Source of the DNA: an uncultured bacterium
GTDB taxonomy: Bacteria; Verrucomicrobiota; Lentisphaeria; Victivallales; Victivallaceae
NCBI GenBank assembly: GCA_900551245.1
Contig: URVC01000019.1
Coordinates: 1-64,000 of the forward strand
DNA length: 64,000 nt
Reading direction: 5' to 3'
The notes beneath the pieces were generated by a model. That model searched no databases and was not told where the DNA came from. It saw only the letters and a program-made list of their open reading frames with translations. Shown one piece after another: positions 15,064 through 23,574 of this stretch; position 1 is the first letter of the stretch, and the number at the start of each line of letters is the position of its first letter. A program made the translations under genes and the position numbers.

Positions 15064-16386
15064 TCAAAGCTCCCGGAGCGGGCGGTTCTGCGGGGCGCGG
15101 CGGGCGGCCTCCCGAAGCCCCCGGGTGCAGATTTCGACGCCGGTCAGCTCCTGCACCGCCGCCGGATCCGGCTGATCGTTTCCGGCGGTGTCGAGCAGTT
15201 CCAGCCCGTCGCAGATGGTGAAGGTTTCGGTCGGGCGCCCGGGGGCGAAGAGCGGCTCCTCGCCGTTGGCCCGATTTTCCACCCGGAGCAGAATTCCGGC
15301 CGCGGTCAGCTCGTCGACGTGGCGCTGCAGCACCACTGCCGGCACCGGCATGCGGCGGAAGAGTTCGCCGCCCGGCGTCGGCCCCTTGCCGTCGGCGAAA
15401 TTCCGGTAGACGATTTTCGCCAGCGCAAGTTCGCTGTCGCGGCGGACCCGGACACTTGCGTTTTCTTCACCGGAACGGTCGAAAAGACCGGTCGCCGCGT
15501 GCTGTTTCACAAAGGCGATTTCCGCACCGAGCAGCGTGATCTGCCAGGACCACTGCACCCAGATCAGAAAAAGCGGCAGTGCCGCAAAACTTCCGTAGAT
15601 CGTGTTGTAGCGGTAGATGGTTCCCTGCAGAAAGACGAATCCGTCCTGAAGCAGTTGATAGAGGATTCCGGCGATGAGCCCGCCGAAGCAGGCCGCACCG
15701 ATCTTCACCCGGGTGTTCGGCACCATGAAGTAGATCGCGCTGAAGATCAGGCAGACGAGGAGCAGCGGAAAGAGCTTCATCCCGATGGAGAAGACGATCA
15801 TGCCGAGACTGCTGAGCCAGGGGACCGCGGCCAGAATCCGGTTGAACATCGTGCTGACCAGCACGCCGGCGCTGCCGAGCACCACCAGAATGATCGGCGT
15901 GAGCAGAATGATCGCCAGATAGTCACTGAACCGCCGGAAGAAGTTGCGTCGGGTCGGCAGATCCCAGATCTGGTTGAAGGCCTTCTCAATGTTGGTGGCC
16001 AGCCACATGACCGTCCAGATCAGCGCGATCACACCGGCGCCGGCGACGATGCCGCCCCGGGCGCGTTCCAGCGTGGTGTCGGCGAACTGACAGATCCAGT
16101 TGAGAATGTCCTGATGGTCGGCGAAGCGCTTGGTCAGCATCACTTCAAGCCGCGCCTGCAGCGAGAACCCTTTGGCGATGCCGAAGACCAGCGCGGCGAC
16201 CGGCACGATCGCGAACAGGGTGTAATAGGTGAGCATCGTGGCGCGCTGACTGTGCTGGTCGGCGGCGTAGCGACGGAAGCTGACCCAGAGAATCCGGGCG
16301 AACTTCCCGGAGGTGGTGAGGCGCGCGTAGGGAACATCCATGCCGAGCGCCCAGTGCCGGAACCGTTCGAACAGCGCGCCTTTCAT
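15064..16386 (-). CDS. YihY/BrkB family inner-membrane protein
   Basis: The 440-residue product has the YihY/BrkB family layout: a short basic N-terminus, then SQRATMLTYYTLFAIVPVAA as the first helix, five or six helices in all (including LAIILLTPIILVVLGSAGVL and GAACFGGLIAGILYQLLQDG), the conserved PLFLIWVQWSWQITLLGAEI near the end of the membrane part, and a soluble C-terminal extension of about 150 residues that looks like a winged-helix domain. The family was once misnamed RNase BN; its function is not settled. It lies five bases after glnS. Confidence 0.88.
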   Translation of the reverse strand: MKGALFERFRHWALGMDVPYARLTTSGKFARILWVSFRRYAADQHSQRATMLTYYTLFAIVPVAALVFGIAKGFSLQARLEVMLTKRFADHQDILNWICQFADTTLERARGGIVAGAGVIALIWTVMWLATNIEKAFNQIWDLPTRRNFFRRFSDYLAIILLTPIILVVLGSAGVLVSTMFNRILAAVPWLSSLGMIVFSIGMKLFPLLLVCLIFSAIYFMVPNTRVKIGAACFGGLIAGILYQLLQDGFVFLQGTIYRYNTIYGSFAALPLFLIWVQWSWQITLLGAEIAFVKQHAATGLFDRSGEENASVRVRRDSELALAKIVYRNFADGKGPTPGGELFRRMPVPAVVLQRHVDELTAAGILLRVENRANGEEPLFAPGRPTETFTICDGLELLDTAGNDQPDPAAVQELTGVEICTRGLREAARRAPQNRPLREL

Positions 16387-16390
16387 CGCC

Positions 16391-18091
16391 TTATCTCCCC
16401 TGCTTTGCGTTCTGTTTGCTCCAGGAGTCCTTCAGCGTGACTGTCCGGTTGAAGACCGGGCGCTCCAGGGTGGTGTCCGGGTCGACGGTGAAGTAGCCCA
16501 GCCGCTCGAACTGCACCGTGCTGCCGGCCGGCAGCAGTGCCAGCGCCGGCTCGAGGCGCCCTTCAATCACCTTGACCGAATCCGGATTGAGCTGTTCGAG
16601 GAAGTTGGCGCCGTTCGCTCCCGGCTCCTCCGCGGTGAAGAGACGGTCGTAGAGCCGCACTTCGGCGGGAACCGATTCGGTGGCCGAGACCCAGTGGATC
16701 GTCCCCTTGACCTTGCGGGCGTCGGGCGCGTTTCCGCCCCGGGTCGCCGGGTCGAAGGTACAGCGAAGTTCAACGACTTCGCCCGCCGCATCGGTGATCA
16801 CCTCTTCGCACTTGATGAAGTAGCCGTAGCGCAACCGCACTTCGCGCCCCGGAGCGAGGCGGAAATAGCCCTTGGGCGGCTCCATCATGAAGTCGGCCCG
16901 CTCGATGTAGAGCTCCTGGGTGAAGGCGAGCTTCCGGCTTCCGGCGGCGGGATCTTCCGGATTGTTGACCGCCTCCAGCGGCTCCACGCCGCCCTCCGGG
17001 AAGTTGGTGATGGTCACCTTCAACGGATCGAGCACCGCGAGGAACCGCGGCGCGGTGGCGTTGAGCTCTTCGCGGATGCAATGTTCCAGCAGTGCCACGT
17101 CGGTGATGCCGTCGAACTTGGTCACGCCGACGGTCCGGCAGAGGCGGCGGATGGCCGAAGCGGGAATGCCGCGGCGGCGCATGCCGGAAAGCGTGGGCAT
17201 GCGCGGGTCATCCCACCCGTTGACGTAGTGCTCCTTGACCAGCTGGAGCAACTTGCGTTTGCTCATGACCGTGGCGGTCAGGTTGAGCCGCGAAAACTCG
17301 GTCTGGCGCGGACGGTTCGGGAAGGTGTAGCCGAGCGAATCGAGCACCCAGTCGTAGAGCGGGCGGTGAATTTCGAACTCCAGCGTGCAGAAGGAGTGGG
17401 TCACCCCTTCGAAGGCGTCCTCCAGCGGATGGGCGAAGTCATACATCGGGTAGATGCACCACTTGTCGCCGTGGCGGAAGTGGTGGGCGTGGCGGATCCG
17501 GTAGATGACCGGGTCGCGCATGTTGATGTTGGGCGAACTCATGTCGATGCGGGCCCGCAGCGCCATCGCCCCGTCTTCGAATTCGCCTTCGCGCATCCGG
17601 CGGAAGAGGTCGAGATTCTCCTCCACCGAGCGGCTGCGGCCGGGGGAGTCCTTGCCCGGTGTGGAGAGGTCGCCGCGATACTCATTGTCCCACTGTTCCG
17701 CAGTGAGGTCGCAGATGTAGGCTTTGCCGCGGCGGATCAGCTCCACCGCGCACTCGTACATTTTTTCGAAGTAGTCGCTCGCGTAGTAGAGGTGTTCGCC
17801 GAAGTCGAACCCGAGCCAGCGGACGTCGTTGATGATCGACTCCTCGTACTCGGTGTCCTCCTTGGTCGGGTTGGTGTCATCGAAGCGCAGGTGGCAGACG
17901 CCGCCGTTCTCCTGTGCGACGCCGAAATCCAGGCAGATCGCCTTGGCGTGCCCGATGTGGAGGTAGCCGTTGGGTTCCGGTGGGAAGCGGGTGACGACCC
18001 TCCCTCCGAACAGGTTGGTTTTCTTATCCTCCTCGACCATCTCGCGGATGAAATCGAGCGGCTCGTTTTTGGTTTCGATGGAATCGGCCAT
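16391..18091 (-). CDS. glnS: Glutaminyl-tRNA synthetase
   Basis: Starting at the ATG at 18091, the 566-residue product is a full-length class I GlnRS. It has the HIGH motif (PPEPNGYLHIGHAKAICLDF), the RFDDTNPTKE motif, the KMSKS-type loop as VMSKRKLLQLV, and the GlnRS C-terminal beta-barrel anticodon-binding domains (IHWVSATESVPAEVRLYDRL; TLERPVFNRTVTLKDSW). It charges tRNA-Gln with glutamine in the cytoplasm, so this organism need not depend on the amidotransferase route for Gln-tRNA. It is the first gene of a leftward four-gene run with its own promoter near 18.15 kb. Confidence 0.96.
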   Translation of the reverse strand: MADSIETKNEPLDFIREMVEEDKKTNLFGGRVVTRFPPEPNGYLHIGHAKAICLDFGVAQENGGVCHLRFDDTNPTKEDTEYEESIINDVRWLGFDFGEHLYYASDYFEKMYECAVELIRRGKAYICDLTAEQWDNEYRGDLSTPGKDSPGRSRSVEENLDLFRRMREGEFEDGAMALRARIDMSSPNINMRDPVIYRIRHAHHFRHGDKWCIYPMYDFAHPLEDAFEGVTHSFCTLEFEIHRPLYDWVLDSLGYTFPNRPRQTEFSRLNLTATVMSKRKLLQLVKEHYVNGWDDPRMPTLSGMRRRGIPASAIRRLCRTVGVTKFDGITDVALLEHCIREELNATAPRFLAVLDPLKVTITNFPEGGVEPLEAVNNPEDPAAGSRKLAFTQELYIERADFMMEPPKGYFRLAPGREVRLRYGYFIKCEEVITDAAGEVVELRCTFDPATRGGNAPDARKVKGTIHWVSATESVPAEVRLYDRLFTAEEPGANGANFLEQLNPDSVKVIEGRLEPALALLPAGSTVQFERLGYFTVDPDTTLERPVFNRTVTLKDSWSKQNAKQGR

Positions 18092-18137
18092 GATGGAACT
18101 TGAAACTCCAAAAAAAATGTTGACTGTTATCGAAAAT

Positions 18138-18166
18138 AACATATCACGGGATTCCCGATTTTCCAA
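18138..18166 (-). promoter_or_regulatory. Promoter of glnS
   Basis: Minus strand: TTGGAA (18166-18161), 17-bp spacer, TATGTT (18143-18138), about 45 bp before the glnS start. Between this point and the esterase gene at 18293 no other gene is seen. Confidence 0.5.
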
Positions 18167-18292
18167 GTTCAAAGCGGGATAAAATTCCGTCAAACGCGGT
18201 TTTTCCCTCTCCGGCAGTCTTGCATAATGCGCGCCCGCGCGTTATTTTAAAAAGAAAACAGAACACAGGAAACGAAGGGGCTTTGCTTCATT

Positions 18293-19111
18293 ATGGAAAA
18301 AATCTTTTTGTGGAAAAGCATGGAATCCGCCGGCACCGGCAGGCCGGAAGATGATTTCGCGCCGTATCTGGAACCCTATCTGCTCGAAAACACCGGGGAT
18401 CCCCGGGGGTGCGTGATCGTCTTCCCGGGCGGCGGCTACTGCAACCGGGCGCCGCACGAGGCCGGCCCGATCGCCGAACGGTTCAATCAGATGGGGTTCC
18501 ACGCCTTCGTGTTGCAGTACCGCGTGGCGCCCTACCGCTATCCGGCGCCTCAGCGCGACGCATTGCGGGCGGTCCGTCTGGTCCGCAGCCGCGCCGCGGA
18601 GTGGGGGATCGCTCCGGACCGGATCGCCACGCTCGGATTTTCCGCCGGCGGCCACCTCTGCGCTTCCACCGGAACGCTTTATGATGAGGTCGATTCCACC
18701 GCGAATGATGCGGCGGATCTGGTTTCGCCCCGTCCGGACGCGCTGATTCTCTGCTACGCGGTCATCGATCTGACCGAACCGTTCGGCCACTTCGGCAGCG
18801 GGGAGAACCTGCTCGGGAAGGAGGGGGTGCGCGCTCCGGAGGCGAAGCGGCTCAATCTGGAGACGCGGGTGACTGCCGACACTCCGCCGTCGTTCCTGTG
18901 GCACACCGCAGAGGATACCTGCGTGAATGTGGAGAACTCGCTCGCTTTCGCCCGGGAACTCTGGAAGAACAAAGTGGCGGCCGAGGTGCACGTGTTTCCG
19001 CACGGGCATCACGGGCTGGGGCTGGCTCCCGCCATGCGCGACGTGGCGCAGTGGCCGGAGCTGGCCGGCTGTTTCCTGGTGGAAAACTGCGGCTTCCCCG
19101 CCCGGGTCTGA
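18293..19111 (+). CDS. Alpha/beta hydrolase, acetyl-xylan-esterase/BD-FAE-like
   Basis: The 272-residue product has no signal peptide. It shows the oxyanion motif GGGY (VFPGGGYCNRAPHE), the nucleophile elbow GFSAGG with serine near residue 118, an aspartate in WHTAEDTCV, and a histidine in FPHGHHGLGL. This is the pattern of small carbohydrate esterases of the BD-FAE/axe2 type, which remove acetyl or feruloyl groups from xylan fragments. Cytoplasmic location suggests action on imported oligosaccharides. A GAAGGGG ribosome binding site precedes the ATG. It is followed by the zinc peptidase gene after 34 bp. Confidence 0.82.
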   Translation: MEKIFLWKSMESAGTGRPEDDFAPYLEPYLLENTGDPRGCVIVFPGGGYCNRAPHEAGPIAERFNQMGFHAFVLQYRVAPYRYPAPQRDALRAVRLVRSRAAEWGIAPDRIATLGFSAGGHLCASTGTLYDEVDSTANDAADLVSPRPDALILCYAVIDLTEPFGHFGSGENLLGKEGVRAPEAKRLNLETRVTADTPPSFLWHTAEDTCVNVENSLAFARELWKNKVAAEVHVFPHGHHGLGLAPAMRDVAQWPELAGCFLVENCGFPARV

Positions 19112-19145
19112 CCGGCCGGAGCTCTGAAACAGGAGAACTTTTCTG

Positions 19146-19826
19146 ATGGCGATGTATTTTCTGTTCCTGCTGCCGGGCATGCTGCTGGCGCTGTGGGCTT
19201 CGCTCAAAACCAAGCTTGCATTTGATCAGTATTCGCAGGTCCCTTCCGAAAGACGGATTACCGGCGCCCGCGCCGCGGCGATGCTGCTCGATTACGCGGG
19301 GGTGACCGGGGTGCGCATCGAGATGACCTCCGGCTTTCTCTCCGATCACTACGACCCGACCGGCCGGGTGTTGCGGCTTTCGGAATCGGTTTACTCGAGC
19401 GATTCCCTGGCGGCGATCGGCGTCGCCTGCCATGAGGCGGGGCACGCGATCCAGCATGCGACCGGATACGGTCCGCTCGGGCTGCGCAGCACGCTGGTGC
19501 CGCTGGTCAACCTCGCCAGTCCCGGGGCCTACATCTTCTTCGTGATCGGGATGCTGCTCCATTCGATGCCGATGGTCTGGCTGGGGATCGTCTGCTTTTC
19601 CGCGGCGGTGATTTTCGCCCTGGTCACGCTGCCGGTGGAGTTCGACGCCACCGCGCGCGCCAAGAAGCTGATGGTCAGCGCCGGAATCGTTTCTCCCGAA
19701 GAGGAGCGCGGCGCAGGCGAGGTGCTCAATGCCGCTTTTCTGACCTACGTCGCCTCGGCGGTTACGGCGTTGCTGACGCTGCTGTATTACCTGTGGAGGG
19801 CGGGGGTCTTCAGCCGCCGGGATTGA
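19146..19826 (+). CDS. YugP-type neutral zinc metallopeptidase
   Basis: The 226-residue membrane protein begins with a hydrophobic helix (YFLFLLPGMLLALWASLK) and contains the zinc motif HEAGHAIQH near residue 96, preceded by AAIGVACHEAGH as in the YugP family (PF04298). Two further helices follow (LASPGAYIFFVIGMLL; WLGIVCFSAAVIFALVTLP), and PVEFDATARAKKLM is the family's conserved segment with the third zinc ligand. The role is unknown in general; such proteins are expected to cut membrane or envelope proteins. A GGAG site precedes the start. Confidence 0.88.
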   Translation: MAMYFLFLLPGMLLALWASLKTKLAFDQYSQVPSERRITGARAAAMLLDYAGVTGVRIEMTSGFLSDHYDPTGRVLRLSESVYSSDSLAAIGVACHEAGHAIQHATGYGPLGLRSTLVPLVNLASPGAYIFFVIGMLLHSMPMVWLGIVCFSAAVIFALVTLPVEFDATARAKKLMVSAGIVSPEEERGAGEVLNAAFLTYVASAVTALLTLLYYLWRAGVFSRRD

Positions 19827-19887
19827 AAAAGGGCGGTTGTGGATGTATATTGCCCGTTGACAACTGTTGTGGAAAGGAGCGTCCGGC

Positions 19888-20349
19888 GTGGCGAACGAAA
19901 TTCAGTTTTCAGCAAAATTTAAACGAGACTATGTCGCGGCGCTCGCGGTGGTGATTTTTTTCGCGATCGTGCTGGCGGAAATTGTTCTGGCGGTGAGCAT
20001 TCCCGCCTATCTGCAGAGGGAGGACACGATGGCGCTCCAGGCCCGCCGGCTTCATCTGCTCGAATCGTTCGATGGGGCGCGAAACCTCGGCAACTCTCTC
20101 AAGCCGAACGGCGAAACCGCGGAGCTGGAAGCCCGTCTGGTGATGTGGAATTTGAATCTGCTCGCCACCTATCTGCGGGAGAATTCCGCGGATCTTACCA
20201 GTGATGAGATCGCCTCTCTGCAGAAGGATGTCCGGGCATTCACCGGAATTCTCGCCCGGATTCGGAGCGGCGAGACCCTCTGTCGCGAGCGAAAACTGGA
20301 CACCTCCTTCTACGTGAATTCACTGATCACGCCGGTGGAGAAGAGATGA
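19888..20349 (+). CDS. Hypothetical single-pass membrane protein
   Basis: The GTG at 19888 follows AAAGGAG, which decides the start. The 153-residue product has a short cytoplasmic N-terminus (EIQFSAKFKRDY), one long membrane helix (VAALAVVIFFAIVLAEIVLAV) and a helical, charged domain of about 110 residues on the far side. No family is recognised. Its stop overlaps the start of the heptose kinase gene (ATGA), so it is translated together with LPS-core genes and may belong to envelope assembly. Confidence 0.65.
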   Translation: MANEIQFSAKFKRDYVAALAVVIFFAIVLAEIVLAVSIPAYLQREDTMALQARRLHLLESFDGARNLGNSLKPNGETAELEARLVMWNLNLLATYLRENSADLTSDEIASLQKDVRAFTGILARIRSGETLCRERKLDTSFYVNSLITPVEKR

Positions 20350-21347
20350 GCGCGACCAAATTTCATGCCATTCTTTCGCATTTCCCCGAATGCCGCATTG
20401 CGGTGCTCGGCGATATGATGCTCGATGTCTACCTCTGGGGCAAGGTGACCCGGATCTCTCCGGAAGCGCCGGTGCCGGTGGTGAATGTCAACCGGCGGAC
20501 CAGCTGCCTCGGCGGCGCGGCCAACGTGATGCGCAACGTCGCGACGCTGAACGCGCACGCACACGCTTTCGGCACGGTCGGGAACGACCCGACGGCGGAT
20601 GAACTGCTCGCCTCGCTCGCCGAATACCGAATTCGCTGTGACGCGGTCGAGCGGGATCCCTCCCGGCGCACCACGGAGAAACGGCGGGTGATCGCTGGCG
20701 CGCAGCAGCTCTGCCGCGAGGACTACGAGGATGTGCACCCGGTGGATGACGCCATCCGGCGGCGGATGGTCAACCGGATTGTCGATCTGATCCGCAACGG
20801 GGAGCTCGACGCGGTGATTTTTGAGGATTACCGCAAGGGGATGCTCGCCGAGTGGATGCTCGAAGAGGTGGTCGCCGAAGCCCGGCGGGCGAAGGTGGTG
20901 ACCGCGCTCGATCCGAAGCCGGGGAGCATGAAGCCGGTCCGGGGAATCACGGTGATGAAACCCAACCGGGTGGAGGCGTTTGCGCTCGCCGGCGTCGAGG
21001 ATGGTCCCGGCGGAGATCCTGCTACGGATGCGGCGCTTTGCGAGGCGGCGGCACGGCTGATGGAGAGCTGGCAGCCGGAGCATCTGCTCATCTCCCTGGC
21101 CGCGCAGGGGATGGCGCTGTATGACCGTTCTCTGCGGCCGCAGGTGATTCCCACCCGGGCACGGGAGGTGTTTGACGTTTCCGGCGCCGGGGATACGGTG
21201 ACCGCCACCTTTGCACTCTCGCTGGTTTCCGGCGCGACGCCGGTGGAGGCGGCCGAACTGGCCAATCTTGCGGCGGGCGTGGTGGTCGGCAAGATGGGGA
21301 CCGTTCCGGTCCACTTCGAGGAGCTGGAGGCGGTTCTGCCGGAATAG
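20346..21347 (+). CDS. rfaE1: D-glycero-beta-D-manno-heptose-7-phosphate kinase
   Basis: The 333-residue PfkB/ribokinase-family protein has the N-terminal MLDVYLWGKVTRISPEAPVP motif diagnostic of the HldE/RfaE kinase half, the GGAANV substrate motif, and the C-terminal GAGDTVTATFAL with the catalytic aspartate. It phosphorylates heptose 7-phosphate at C1 on the way to ADP-heptose for the LPS inner core. The nucleotidyltransferase half of bifunctional HldE is absent, so a separate RfaE2 is expected elsewhere. It is followed by kdsB after 73 bp. Confidence 0.92.
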   Translation: MSATKFHAILSHFPECRIAVLGDMMLDVYLWGKVTRISPEAPVPVVNVNRRTSCLGGAANVMRNVATLNAHAHAFGTVGNDPTADELLASLAEYRIRCDAVERDPSRRTTEKRRVIAGAQQLCREDYEDVHPVDDAIRRRMVNRIVDLIRNGELDAVIFEDYRKGMLAEWMLEEVVAEARRAKVVTALDPKPGSMKPVRGITVMKPNRVEAFALAGVEDGPGGDPATDAALCEAAARLMESWQPEHLLISLAAQGMALYDRSLRPQVIPTRAREVFDVSGAGDTVTATFALSLVSGATPVEAAELANLAAGVVVGKMGTVPVHFEELEAVLPE

Positions 21348-21420
21348 GAGAGGGAGCCGGAGCGGCTCCCTGTTTGAATGGGAACTGTTTGCTGCCGCGA
21401 GGCAGAGAGAGGAGTCGGCA

Positions 21421-22158
21421 ATGAGTCAGGCGAAGGTTGCGGTGGTGATTCCGTCGCGTTATGCGAGCACCCGGTTTCCGGCGAAGCCGCTGGCGCTGCT
21501 GTGCGGAAAACCGCTGGTGCAGCATGTGTACGAGAAGGCGGCCGCATCGAAGGCCGATCTGGTTCTGGTCGCCACCGATCATGAAGCGATCCGCGACACG
21601 GTCGAGTCGTTCGGCGGGCGGGCGGTGATGACCGCCGAAAGCCATCCCTCCGGCACCGACCGGATTGCGGAGGCGGTCCGGCTGGTCGGCGAGCCGGTCG
21701 ATATTGTCGTCAACGTGCAGGGGGATGAGCCGCTGATCCCGACTTCGGTGATCGACGAACTGATCGATCTCATGCGGAACCGTCCGGAAATCGGGATGGC
21801 GACCGTCGCGGTGCCGGGGAACCGGCAGACGATGACGGAAAACAATGTCAAGGTGGTGTTCGACGAAGCGCATTTTGCGCTCTACTTCAGCCGGTCGATG
21901 ATTCCGTTTCTGCGGACTGGCGGGGTGGAGGCGCCGGTCTATCTGCACTGGGGCATCTACGCCTACCGGCGGGAGGTGCTGGAGAAGTTTGTGACACTGC
22001 CGCCGGGGCGGCTGGAGAACTGCGAAAAGCTCGAACAGCTGCGGGCGCTGGAGAACGGCATCCGGATCTACGTGCATCTTTCCAATTTGGAGAGCATCGG
22101 GGTCGACACCCCCGCCGACCTGGCCGCGGCGGAGAAGAAACTGCGGGAAACGACTTAG
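21421..22158 (+). CDS. kdsB: 3-deoxy-manno-octulosonate cytidylyltransferase (CMP-Kdo synthetase)
   Basis: The ATG at 21421 follows GAGAGGAG. The 245-residue product has the KdsB signature IPSRYASTRFPAKPL with the nucleotide-binding loop, the HPSGTDRIAEAV motif and NVQGDEPLIP with the metal-binding aspartate, and LESIGVDTPADL near the end. The length is standard. It activates Kdo with CTP for transfer to lipid A in the cytoplasm. Its position between rfaE1 and kdsA matches an LPS inner-core operon. Confidence 0.96.
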   Translation: MSQAKVAVVIPSRYASTRFPAKPLALLCGKPLVQHVYEKAAASKADLVLVATDHEAIRDTVESFGGRAVMTAESHPSGTDRIAEAVRLVGEPVDIVVNVQGDEPLIPTSVIDELIDLMRNRPEIGMATVAVPGNRQTMTENNVKVVFDEAHFALYFSRSMIPFLRTGGVEAPVYLHWGIYAYRREVLEKFVTLPPGRLENCEKLEQLRALENGIRIYVHLSNLESIGVDTPADLAAAEKKLRETT

Positions 22159-22243
22159 TGTTTTCGTGAAATATTAACCCTCCTTCGGCAGGTTTACGGA
22201 GCACTCCGGCGGACTTCCCGAAGGGAGCATGGGAGCAGACGAT

Positions 22244-23068
22244 ATGGAAAAGAATTCGATTACTCCGATTCAGTACGGCAGTCTGGTGATCGGCGACGGG
22301 CGTCTCACTCTGATCGGCGGTCCGTGCATGGCCGAAACCCGTGAGCTCTGTCTGGAGGTGGCGGACTACCTCCGGGATCTCTGCGGCGAGCTGAATGTGC
22401 AGTATATTTTCAAGGCCTCCTACGACAAGGCGAACCGCTCGAGCGAGGGCGGGCGCCGCGGCCCGGGGCTGGAGCGCGGGCTGGAGTATCTGGCGGCGGT
22501 CAAGGAGCGTTACGGCGTGCCGGTCATCACCGACGTGCATGAGAGCGAAGAGGTTCCGCGGGTGGCGGAAGTGGCGGATTTTCTGCAGATTCCGGCCTTT
22601 CTCTGCCGCCAGACCGACCTGCTGCACGCGGCCGGGCGTTCCGGGCGGCCGGTCAACATCAAGAAGGGGCAGTTCATGGCTCCGGAAGATATGCAGGGCG
22701 CGCTGGAGAAGGTCCGTTCGACCGGGAACAACCGGGTGATGCTGACCGAGCGCGGCACCACGTTCGGCTACCACAATCTGGTGGTGGACATGCGTTCGCT
22801 GGTGACGATGCGCGGCTTCGGCGTGCCGGTGGTGTTCGATGCGACTCACTCGGTGCAGATTCCCGGCGGGCTGGGGAACGCTTCGGGCGGACGGCGTGAA
22901 TTTGTCGCGCCGCTGGCCCGCGCGGCGGCGGCGGTCGGCATCGACGTCCTGTTCACCGAGGTGCATCCGCGGCCGGATGAAGCGTGGTCCGACGGGCCGA
23001 ATTCGCTCAACTTCGAACAGATTCGTGAAATTTTAAGCAAGGTGAAACAGATCCATGATCTCTGCTGA
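22244..23068 (+). CDS. kdsA: 3-deoxy-8-phosphooctulonate synthase
   Basis: I chose the ATG at 22244, which has GGGAG eight bases upstream; an ATG at 22229 lies too close to its own AAGGGAG. The 274-residue product is a standard KdsA: LIGGPCMAETRELC, FKASYDKANRSS, VITDVHESEE, IPAFLCRQTDLL, NIKKGQFMAPEDM, and DATHSVQIPGG. It condenses arabinose 5-phosphate and PEP to Kdo 8-phosphate. Its 3' end overlaps kdsC by 14 bases, so the next step in the pathway is coupled. Confidence 0.96.
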   Translation: MEKNSITPIQYGSLVIGDGRLTLIGGPCMAETRELCLEVADYLRDLCGELNVQYIFKASYDKANRSSEGGRRGPGLERGLEYLAAVKERYGVPVITDVHESEEVPRVAEVADFLQIPAFLCRQTDLLHAAGRSGRPVNIKKGQFMAPEDMQGALEKVRSTGNNRVMLTERGTTFGYHNLVVDMRSLVTMRGFGVPVVFDATHSVQIPGGLGNASGGRREFVAPLARAAAAVGIDVLFTEVHPRPDEAWSDGPNSLNFEQIREILSKVKQIHDLC

Positions 23069-23573
23069 AGCATTCCGGAAAATCAAGGCGGTCGTGCTTG
23101 ACGTCGACGGGGTCCTCACGGACGGCCGTGCCGGATACGGCGCGGAGGAGGAGATCAAGTTCTTCCATCTGCGGGACGGTCACTGGATGCGCATGGCGCT
23201 CCGCACCGGCCTCAAGGTGGGGTTGCTCTCCGGCCGCGGCTCGCGGGCCAACCGCCGCCGGGCGGAGGAGCTCGGGTTGAGTTTCTGCTATGAGAACTGC
23301 AAGGATAAGCTGGAAGGATTTGAACGTCTGCTCGCGGAACAGGCGCTCAAGCCGGAGGAGTGTCTCTATATTGGAGACGATGTGATCGACATGCCGGTCA
23401 TGCGGCGCGCCGGTGTCGCCGTCGTGGTGGCGGACGGCGTGCCGGAGCTGGACGAGGTGGCCGATTTCCGCACGCAGGCTCCCGGCGGACACGGTGCGGT
23501 CTGCGAAGTGATGCGCCGCCTCATGATGGAGCAGGGGACGCTGGATTCCCAGCTCGAACGTTACAGGAGATGA
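23055..23573 (+). CDS. kdsC: 3-deoxy-manno-octulosonate-8-phosphatase
   Basis: The 172-residue product is a C0-type HAD phosphatase with the KdsC pattern. It has DVDGVLTDGRAGYG with both catalytic aspartates, FHLRDGHWMRMALRTG, GLLSGRGSRANRRRAEELGL with motif II Ser, and YIGDDVIDMPVMRRAGV with motif III/IV aspartates. It removes phosphate from Kdo 8-phosphate. Length and layout are normal. It overlaps kdsA and ends one base before the LptA-like gene start, so all belong to one transcript. Confidence 0.95.
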   Translation: MISAEAFRKIKAVVLDVDGVLTDGRAGYGAEEEIKFFHLRDGHWMRMALRTGLKVGLLSGRGSRANRRRAEELGLSFCYENCKDKLEGFERLLAEQALKPEECLYIGDDVIDMPVMRRAGVAVVVADGVPELDEVADFRTQAPGGHGAVCEVMRRLMMEQGTLDSQLERYRR

Positions 23574-23574
23574 T

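Noticed and set aside
12726..15221. Plus-strand frame of 831 codons
   Set aside because: It mirrors the glycosidase gene, has no domain pattern and crosses two gene boundaries; similar shadows occur opposite glnS, the esterase at 28756 and ygiQ.
15064..16386. Ribonuclease BN
   Set aside because: The YihY/BrkB family was once named RNase BN by mistake; the sequence shows a membrane protein and no nuclease motif.
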